NCBI GenBank assembly: GCA_037441725.1
Contig: JBBIRT010000158.1
Location: 1 to 6,873 of the forward strand
Source: JBBIRT01 sp037441725
GTDB taxonomy: Bacteria > Desulfobacterota > BSN033 > UBA1163
Length of the DNA stretch: 6,873 nucleotides
Reading direction: 5' to 3'
The translations under genes were made by a program, and so were the position numbers. Below the pieces are notes generated by a model. That model was not told where the DNA came from. It saw only the letters and a list, made by a program, of their open reading frames with translations, and searched no databases. Shown here piece after piece: positions 1 to 5,028 of this stretch (its first letter is position 1; every line of letters begins with the position of its first letter).

Positions 1-73
1 TGCATTCAAAAGTTTTGGAATTACACCTCTCCATTCATTCTTGGAAGTTTTTCAGGGCTATCATAATTTTTAC

Positions 74-103
74 TTGACAAAGAATTTATTATTAATGTAT
101 AAG
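74..103 (+). promoter_or_regulatory. Predicted sigma70-type promoter for the cluster
   Basis: A perfect -35 hexamer TTGACA (74-79) is followed after 18 bases by TATAAG (98-103), one mismatch from the -10 consensus. Transcription would start near 110, giving a leader of roughly 55-80 bases depending on the start codon used by the first gene. The surrounding DNA is AT-rich, which favours promoter activity but also raises the chance of accidental -10 matches. No clear operator or activator site was seen. This is the only promoter in the window with both boxes well matched; the gaps between later genes lack one. Confidence 0.55.
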
Positions 104-165
104 AATTACATGTGAAAAAAATAACAATTTATTTGTTTGAAAGTCAACTAACTAATTTTATTTGA

Positions 166-2523
166 ATGTTAATGGGGGCAAAAGAAGAGATGGTCAATCA
201 TTCTTCAAGGAAGGATGAGAAAAAGAATTGTGATTCGCATTTGAGTCGAAGGAAATTTCTAAAAATCACCACTCTATCAGGAATTTCTTTTGGAACTATT
301 GGAATTGTAAAAAAATCCCATCCCCAACCATCTCCTCACTCATTAGCTTTGAGAAATCCGAAGGGGAGGTGGGTAGCCACTTCCTGCCTAAATTGTTCAG
401 CTCGATGTGGAATTAAAGTAAAAGTAGTCGATGAAAAGGCTGTTCAGATCAAAGGGAATCCATTATCTTCTTTGTCAGAGGGCCAAATTTGTCCTCGTGG
501 TCATATTGGTCTACAGGTTCTATATGATCCAGAGAGGATCTTTTCTCCTTTAAAAAGAACTCAGCCTAAAAAAGGGAGAGGAGTCTCACCTCAGTGGAAA
601 CCGATCTCCTGGGATCAAGCCTTAGAGGAGATTGCGGGAAAACTCCGAACATTGTGTGAAACTTCCTGCTCTAATCATCTTCTAATCCTATCTGGATTGA
701 ATTCAAGGAGTCATGAGGATTTATTATTTAGGTTTGCAGAGGCCTTTGGGACACCAAACCTGATTTCAGGAGAAGGGCTGGATCATGAGGCTGAAAAGAC
801 AGGCCGCTGGATGGCAGATGGCCATTTTGATGTTTGTGCATATGATCTTGACCATACCAATTTTATACTCTCTTTTGGAGCCGATATCTTAGAATCTACT
901 CCACCCGTTTCACGATGGCTAAGAAAGTGGGGTAAATTTCGTCGTGAGAAACCCATCCGAACTAAGGTCGTGACTGTCCAGGCCCGTTATTCTTTAACCG
1001 CCTCAAAGTCAGATGAGTGGATTCCAATTGAACCTGGTACTGAGGCTGCACTGGCTTTGGCCATCGCCTATGTCATCATAAAAGAGGATCTTTTAGATCA
1101 TCCATTTATTAATAAATGGAGTTCTGGATTTGAACAGTATAGGGAAATCGTTTTTCAAAATTATGCACCTGAGAGGGTTTCAACGATCACAGGTATTCCA
1201 ACTGAAAAGATCTATAGGCTTGCAAGGGAGTTTGCCCAGATCAAACCTGCCTTGGCCATTCCAGGCAAAAGTGCAACTGCCTGGCCAGGAGGCTCTTATA
1301 CTGCCTATGCCATCTACTGTTTAAATGCATTGGTCGGAAGTATTGATACCCCTGGTGGAATTCTATATCAAGAATCTCCTGATTACCGACCGATTCCAAG
1401 ACTTATTGGAAGTGAGATTACCCCAAAAGGGCAAGGACAACCTTCCATAGATCTTCATGGGACTGAGAAGTTTCCCTTTGCCCATGTGGCCACCAACCAG
1501 ATTCCTCAGTCCATCCTTGATGGGAAGCCTTATCCAATTGAAATGGCAATCGGGATCAACTGCAATTTTAATATGACTGCTCCTGGTACTGGCCAATGGG
1601 AGGAGGCCCTCAAAAAGATTCCCTTTTATGTTCATATGGCTCCATACCTCAGCGAAATGGCTGAGTTTGCCGATTTGGTTTTGCCTTCGACCACTTATTT
1701 GGAGGAATGGGGATATGATCACTCATTCCCTGGAGCAGGCTCTGCTGAGGTTCGGATCAAACAGCCTGTGGTTCATCCAATCGGCAACTCAAAATCCATC
1801 GGAGATACCCTCTTCCAACTGGCAGAAAGAATTCCAGGAGGGGTGAAGAAGGCATTTGAGGAGATTGGAGGTTCTTCTGAGGGGTTTGTTCGATTTCGAA
1901 CCTCCTCTCTTATTCCTTGGGAAGAATTTCTCAAGAAGGGAGTCTGGGGGAGAGCACCGTATCAATATAGAAAATATGAGCGACTTTTCAAAACCCCTTC
2001 TAAGAAATTTGAGTTCATCTCGGAGAATGTGCAGGCATTTTACAATAAAAGTGGGAAGAAGGTTAGAGAAGGGATCGCCAATTTCCCTCATTATTCAAAA
2101 GCAAGATGGCTGGGAGAAGAGAATCAGTATCCTCTAATCCTATTCCCTTATCAACCCCTCCTGACTTTAGAAAACGGGAGTCAGAACTACCCCTGGGCCC
2201 AGGAGATATTTCTACCCATGCAAGGAGTCGGGTGGGCAACTCCTGTTGAAATGAATAGTGAGACTGCAAAAAGCTTAAATCTTAGGGATAAAGATGAGGT
2301 TTGGATTGAATCCCAGTTTGGTAAGATCAGGACCTATGTCAAGATTTCTGAGGGGGTTTACCCTGGTGTGGTTTGCATCCCATCAGGACAAGGCCATACC
2401 TCCTATGGAAAATGGCAGAAAGGGATTGGGTGCAATCCAAACGAAATCATCGGAATCGATTTTGATATGCTGAGTGGGCAATCGGCTTTTTATAACACGA
2501 GGGTGAAAATCTATAAAGCATGA
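166..2523 (+). CDS. Molybdopterin-oxidoreductase-family large subunit, Tat-exported (Psr/Qrc/ACIII-like)
   Basis: Predicted periplasmic large subunit of a membrane redox complex (785 aa). The N-terminus has a twin-arginine motif SRRKFLK (R28, R29) and a hydrophobic stretch at about 34-48. A [4Fe-4S] site follows: C74, C77, C81 and C109 before PRG, then molybdopterin-family core domains. The C-terminal cofactor-binding beta-barrel domain is near residues 650-785 (EMNSETAKSLNLRDKD; PSGQGHTSYGKW). The GQGHT-type segment recalls Qrc and ACIII large subunits. By eye, the molybdenum-ligand position after FGTPN holds D206, not Cys, Ser or Sec, so catalysis at a metal is uncertain. The Fe-S and NrfD partners follow directly. 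The start is uncertain: ATG 166 directly follows an in-frame stop and lacks a clear Shine-Dalgarno, and ATG 172 or 190 would also keep the Tat signal. Family membership is solid; substrate is unknown. Polysulfide, thiosulfate or tetrathionate reductase is the main alternative. Confidence 0.9.
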   Translation: MLMGAKEEMVNHSSRKDEKKNCDSHLSRRKFLKITTLSGISFGTIGIVKKSHPQPSPHSLALRNPKGRWVATSCLNCSARCGIKVKVVDEKAVQIKGNPLSSLSEGQICPRGHIGLQVLYDPERIFSPLKRTQPKKGRGVSPQWKPISWDQALEEIAGKLRTLCETSCSNHLLILSGLNSRSHEDLLFRFAEAFGTPNLISGEGLDHEAEKTGRWMADGHFDVCAYDLDHTNFILSFGADILESTPPVSRWLRKWGKFRREKPIRTKVVTVQARYSLTASKSDEWIPIEPGTEAALALAIAYVIIKEDLLDHPFINKWSSGFEQYREIVFQNYAPERVSTITGIPTEKIYRLAREFAQIKPALAIPGKSATAWPGGSYTAYAIYCLNALVGSIDTPGGILYQESPDYRPIPRLIGSEITPKGQGQPSIDLHGTEKFPFAHVATNQIPQSILDGKPYPIEMAIGINCNFNMTAPGTGQWEEALKKIPFYVHMAPYLSEMAEFADLVLPSTTYLEEWGYDHSFPGAGSAEVRIKQPVVHPIGNSKSIGDTLFQLAERIPGGVKKAFEEIGGSSEGFVRFRTSSLIPWEEFLKKGVWGRAPYQYRKYERLFKTPSKKFEFISENVQAFYNKSGKKVREGIANFPHYSKARWLGEENQYPLILFPYQPLLTLENGSQNYPWAQEIFLPMQGVGWATPVEMNSETAKSLNLRDKDEVWIESQFGKIRTYVKISEGVYPGVVCIPSGQGHTSYGKWQKGIGCNPNEIIGIDFDMLSGQSAFYNTRVKIYKA

Positions 2524-2607
2524 AAGGTTTGGATTGGAGGGTATAGAATATAGATCATAATGGACAGTCCTATAGGGGAAAGTGCTTTGCTCTGCATGGG
2601 TGGATAT

Positions 2608-2613
2608 GGGGGA
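2608..2613 (+). promoter_or_regulatory. Ribosome binding site deciding the start of the Fe-S subunit
   Basis: GGGGGA lies four bases upstream of ATG 2618. The more upstream in-frame candidates, GTG 2582 and ATG 2606, have poorer upstream sequence. They would add residues not expected before the family's usual opening, in which a short Met-x-Arg-Trp-Gly segment leads straight into the first cysteine motif. The choice of 2618 is therefore based on both the ribosome site and the expected N-terminus. Confidence 0.5.
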
Positions 2614-2617
2614 AACA

Positions 2618-3304
2618 ATGCCAAGATGGGGAATGGTGATTGATCTGGATAAATGTGTTGGATGTCAGGCGTGTGTGATTGCCTGCAAGGAGGAAAATAA
2701 CGTCCCTCATGGTTCACCTGAAGAACAAAGGTTGAGAAGGGAGATTTACTGGCACAAAATGATTGCTGTGACAAAGGGTAAATATCCTCATGTAAAAACG
2801 GAAGTGATTCCTATGCCCTGCATGCAGTGTGATCATCCACCCTGTGTCACCGTTTGCCCAGCAAAAGCAACCTTTAAACGGGAAGATGGTATTGTAGTCC
2901 AATACTACCGGAGATGTATCGGTTGCAAATACTGTATGGTGGCATGTCCATATGGGGCAAGGAGTTTTAATTACAAATCGCAAGAGGCAAAGCCTTATCA
3001 CCACCAGGATGAGCCTCCTGATCGTAAGTCTTGGGGTCCCTGGCCCTTTCCTGTAAGAACCCAAGGTGTTGTGGAGAAATGCACCTTCTGTTTTCATCGG
3101 ATCGATCAAGGACTTAAAGAAGGGAAAAAGATTGGGATAGTGGTGGTTCCAGCCTTTGTGGAGGCCTGTCCATCTCATGCAAGGGTATTTGGGGATTTGG
3201 ATGATGCCCAGGGAGAAATTGCAAAACTTTTGGCATCGCGGTCTTCATTTCGGATTCGGGAAGAGTTGGCCACCCAACCAAAGGTGTTTTATCTCTCCCG
3301 ATAA
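2618..3304 (+). CDS. Ferredoxin-like electron-transfer subunit with four cysteine motifs (PsrB/DmsB/QrcC-like)
   Basis: This 228-residue protein would carry electrons between the large subunit and the membrane NrfD subunit. Four cysteine motifs are visible: C13-C16-C19-C23; C68-C71-C76-C80; C100-C103-C106-C110; and C155-C158 with C184. The fourth is incomplete: family members usually read PACxEACP here, but this protein reads PAFVEACP, so F180 replaces one ligand. In this family motifs one and four share ligands between two clusters, so the affected cluster may be [3Fe-4S] or lost. No signal peptide is seen, and export by piggy-backing on the Tat-dependent large subunit is the usual route. 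It lies 94 bases after the large-subunit gene and 159 before the NrfD gene, as expected for one complex. The start was taken at ATG 2618; GTG 2582 or ATG 2606 would lengthen it by 12 or 4 residues. Confidence 0.92.
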   Translation: MPRWGMVIDLDKCVGCQACVIACKEENNVPHGSPEEQRLRREIYWHKMIAVTKGKYPHVKTEVIPMPCMQCDHPPCVTVCPAKATFKREDGIVVQYYRRCIGCKYCMVACPYGARSFNYKSQEAKPYHHQDEPPDRKSWGPWPFPVRTQGVVEKCTFCFHRIDQGLKEGKKIGIVVVPAFVEACPSHARVFGDLDDAQGEIAKLLASRSSFRIREELATQPKVFYLSR

Positions 3305-3364
3305 ACTCTTTAAAGGAGGGACGTTTACTCATCCCTTTTGAAATTGAGCGATTCTTATCATTGC

Positions 3365-3394
3365 TATGGAGGGTTGAGATGGCTATCCTCCATA
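3365..3394 (+). other. Intergenic stem-loop between Fe-S and NrfD genes
   Basis: TATGGAGG (3365-3372) pairs perfectly with CCTCCATA (3387-3394). A G-U and a T-A pair extend the stem inward to ten pairs, leaving a ten-base loop. The stem is followed by AAAATGATC rather than a T-run, so it does not look like an intrinsic terminator on either strand. A role in mRNA processing, stability or partial attenuation is possible but is inference. The rest of the 159-base gap (3305-3463) shows no gene and no convincing promoter. Confidence 0.4.
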
Positions 3395-3463
3395 AAATGA
3401 TCTTAAATCACTTAGATTTGGGTCCTTAAAAGTAGGGTTTCGCATAGGGTAAAGGACTGAACG

Positions 3464-4645
3464 ATGGGAAAGCATTATTCAACAATTGAGGGAAAATCAA
3501 AGGGCTATAAGATTTTTATAACTTTTTTAGGAATTATGTTTGGAGTCTTCATTTTGAGCTTTTTGGTGGCCTATCTTAAGGGACAGAAAGTTTGGGGAGT
3601 GAGCAACATCATCCCATGGGGGCAACTCATCACATTCTACATTTACTTTATTGGTCTTAGCGCGGGGGCAATCATCATTTCCTCTCTCAGCTATGTATTC
3701 AAACGAGAGATTTATGAGCCTATAGGGCGGTTGGCCGTTTTCATGGGAATCCTTCTGATGGTAGGAGCTATGTGCTTTGTCATGGTTGATCTTGGCAGGC
3801 CAGAGAAGGCTTGGCGTCTATTCATGTATTTCTACCTCAATAATATGTCCTCCCTCTTTGCCATCAATTCCATTTTTTATACAGGCTATATCACCCTCAT
3901 GCTGATCTATCTTTGGTTGATCTTTGAAGGAAAGAAAAAAATGGCCTCCATCATTGGAACAGTGGATGTCCTATGGGCCATTGCTGTACATATGGGGACA
4001 GGGGCAATTTTTGGACTCATTGGAAACAGGGAGATCTTTTTTTCCCCTATCAAGCCATTTGAATTCCTTACTGCCGCACTCACCTCTGGGACGTCTTTGA
4101 TCATCTTGACCACAGTGGTGACCTTCAAACTCACCCAGAGGGCGATTAAGGAAGAGTTGATCTTTTCGCTCGGTCGACTTCTTACCGGCATAATTCTGAT
4201 CCTATTCATCATGGTCTTTGTTGACAAGTTGACTCATTTCTATTTTCCAAACCGTGAGGCAGTGATCTATCTCTTTACTGGAAATTATTGGTGGATTTTT
4301 TGGATTTTTCAGATCGGGCTGGGGATTATCCTGCCTCTGATTCTTCTCACCCATCCGAGAACGAGGAGATCCATGAAGGGGGTTGTCTATGCAGCAACCT
4401 CGGTGATCATAGGAGTCTTTGGAGAGAGGGCAGCATTGGTCATACCAGGCACCGCTCATCCTCAGCCGTTATTTCCGGGAAAGATTGAGGGACCGTGGGG
4501 AGAACCGGGGATCTTTCCCATCACTCCTTGGGAAACTCTGCTTAGTCTGAGTATTGTCTCTTTTGTGATTCTCCTGTTTGTCCTGGGGTTGAGGTATTTA
4601 GAGATCCTCCCGGCTCGTGAAAATGAGCCCATTTCTGGGGGATAG
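3464..4645 (+). CDS. NrfD/PsrC-like integral membrane quinone-binding subunit
   Basis: Membrane anchor of the complex (393 aa), expected to bind menaquinone or menaquinol and exchange electrons with the Fe-S subunit. About ten hydrophobic helices are visible, near residues 16-37, 55-77, 88-108, 130-153, 162-186, 200-222, 237-258, 277-296, 307-327 and 356-377. Family signatures are the PWGQ...YIYFIGLSAGA segment opening helix 2, the DLGRP motif (109-113) after helix 3, and the AVHMGTGAIFG segment around H176. The length is typical for this family. The start at ATG 3464 is supported by AGGA at 3453-3456, seven bases upstream. Subfamily (PsrC, QrcD, ActC/ActF, DsrP) cannot be settled by eye. NrfD proteins carry no heme, so charge movement would depend on quinone chemistry and possibly proton channels. 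Position directly after the Fe-S gene strongly supports a three-subunit complex. Confidence 0.93.
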   Translation: MGKHYSTIEGKSKGYKIFITFLGIMFGVFILSFLVAYLKGQKVWGVSNIIPWGQLITFYIYFIGLSAGAIIISSLSYVFKREIYEPIGRLAVFMGILLMVGAMCFVMVDLGRPEKAWRLFMYFYLNNMSSLFAINSIFYTGYITLMLIYLWLIFEGKKKMASIIGTVDVLWAIAVHMGTGAIFGLIGNREIFFSPIKPFEFLTAALTSGTSLIILTTVVTFKLTQRAIKEELIFSLGRLLTGIILILFIMVFVDKLTHFYFPNREAVIYLFTGNYWWIFWIFQIGLGIILPLILLTHPRTRRSMKGVVYAATSVIIGVFGERAALVIPGTAHPQPLFPGKIEGPWGEPGIFPITPWETLLSLSIVSFVILLFVLGLRYLEILPARENEPISGG

Positions 4646-4736
4646 ACCCAATGATTGAATTTAATAGGGCTTCTTAGAGAAAGATGATTTAATGTTAAGG
4701 CTATTGAGAATTGGGATGGTCCTTAGACCTGAATTT

Positions 4737-4743
4737 GGAGGAG
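4737..4743 (+). promoter_or_regulatory. Strong Shine-Dalgarno supporting a TTG start
   Basis: GGAGGAG, close to the full anti-16S complement, ends four bases before TTG 4748; its GGAGG core is six bases away. No ATG or GTG in the correct frame lies close by. This is the main reason to accept a TTG start for the 69-residue protein and to treat that reading frame as a real gene. Confidence 0.75.
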
Positions 4744-4747
4744 TAAC

Positions 4748-4957
4748 TTGAGGGCAATTGCCATTGTGATTGAGGTTTTAATTTTAATGGGGATGACCTA
4801 CTCCATCTTCCTTGCTGTCCGTCTAATAATCCTTGATGTTGGCTTTAGTTTTAGATATGACCGATATGTGAGATGGGCACTTGGGATTGTTGGAATGGTT
4901 GTTTCGGCATTTTTTATTGCCCATTTGACCATGTTTTACCCCAAACTTCTCCCGTAA
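4748..4957 (+). CDS. Small two-helix membrane protein of unknown function
   Basis: I do not recognise this 69-residue protein. Two hydrophobic helices are visible, about residues 3-29 and 44-64. They are joined by a short Arg/Tyr-rich loop (GFSFRYDRYVRW, 32-43), and the second helix carries H59. There is no cysteine and no cleavable signal peptide. The loop is rich in Arg, so by the positive-inside rule it would face the cytoplasm with both ends outside. The strong ribosome site before a TTG start, the clean fit between two redox genes and the coding-like sequence argue that it is real. Its place between the NrfD gene and the cytochrome b/HdrD-like fusion suggests a small accessory or assembly subunit of one of these complexes. 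That is context only. No family assignment is offered. Confidence 0.75.
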   Translation: MRAIAIVIEVLILMGMTYSIFLAVRLIILDVGFSFRYDRYVRWALGIVGMVVSAFFIAHLTMFYPKLLP

Positions 4958-4974
4958 GAAGGATTTCTAACCAA

Positions 4975-5006
4975 GAGAGGGAAAGGTCATTTTTTATTTC
5001 TCTCTC
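4975..5006 (+). other. Intergenic stem-loop upstream of the cytochrome b/HdrD-like gene
   Basis: GAGAGGGAAA (4975-4984) pairs with TTTCTCTCTC (4997-5006) over ten positions, nine Watson-Crick and one G-U, around a 12-base loop. The sequence after it (AATCTTAGTT) is not a T-run, so it is not a standard intrinsic terminator. It lies 17 bases after the stop of the small membrane protein gene and 11 bases before the next gene's ribosome site. It could therefore modulate read-through, mRNA cleavage or the relative expression of the last gene. Function is inference. Confidence 0.45.
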
Positions 5007-5017
5007 AATCTTAGTTC

Positions 5018-5022
5018 GAGGA
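5018..5022 (+). promoter_or_regulatory. Shine-Dalgarno deciding the GTG start of the last gene
   Basis: GAGGA lies six bases before GTG 5029. The next in-frame Met codon is ATG 5077 (residue 17), which has no comparable upstream site. Starting there would cut away the short cytoplasmic or interfacial N-terminus just ahead of the first helix. GTG 5029 is therefore the preferred start. Confidence 0.65.
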
Positions 5023-5028
5023 ATTGAC

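Noticed and set aside
2..36. Possible start of a divergent minus-strand gene (ATG near position 34)
   Set aside because: Only about 11 codons lie in the window, without a convincing ribosome site.
1..115. Possible C-terminal tail of an upstream gene (frame 1 open to TAA 64-66; frame 2 open to TGA 113-115)
   Set aside because: Several frames are open over this short AT-rich stretch and none shows recognisable protein features. The frame 2 version would overlap the predicted promoter, so no call is supportable.
2714..3178. 154-codon minus-strand reading frame
   Set aside because: It lies opposite the Fe-S subunit, and its Cys/His content simply mirrors the cysteine motifs on the plus strand.
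3338..3403. Internal promoters ahead of the NrfD gene (TTGAAA 3338-3343; TTGAGA 3374-3379)
   Set aside because: Neither has an acceptable -10 box at 16-18 bases, and the second lies inside the stem-loop.
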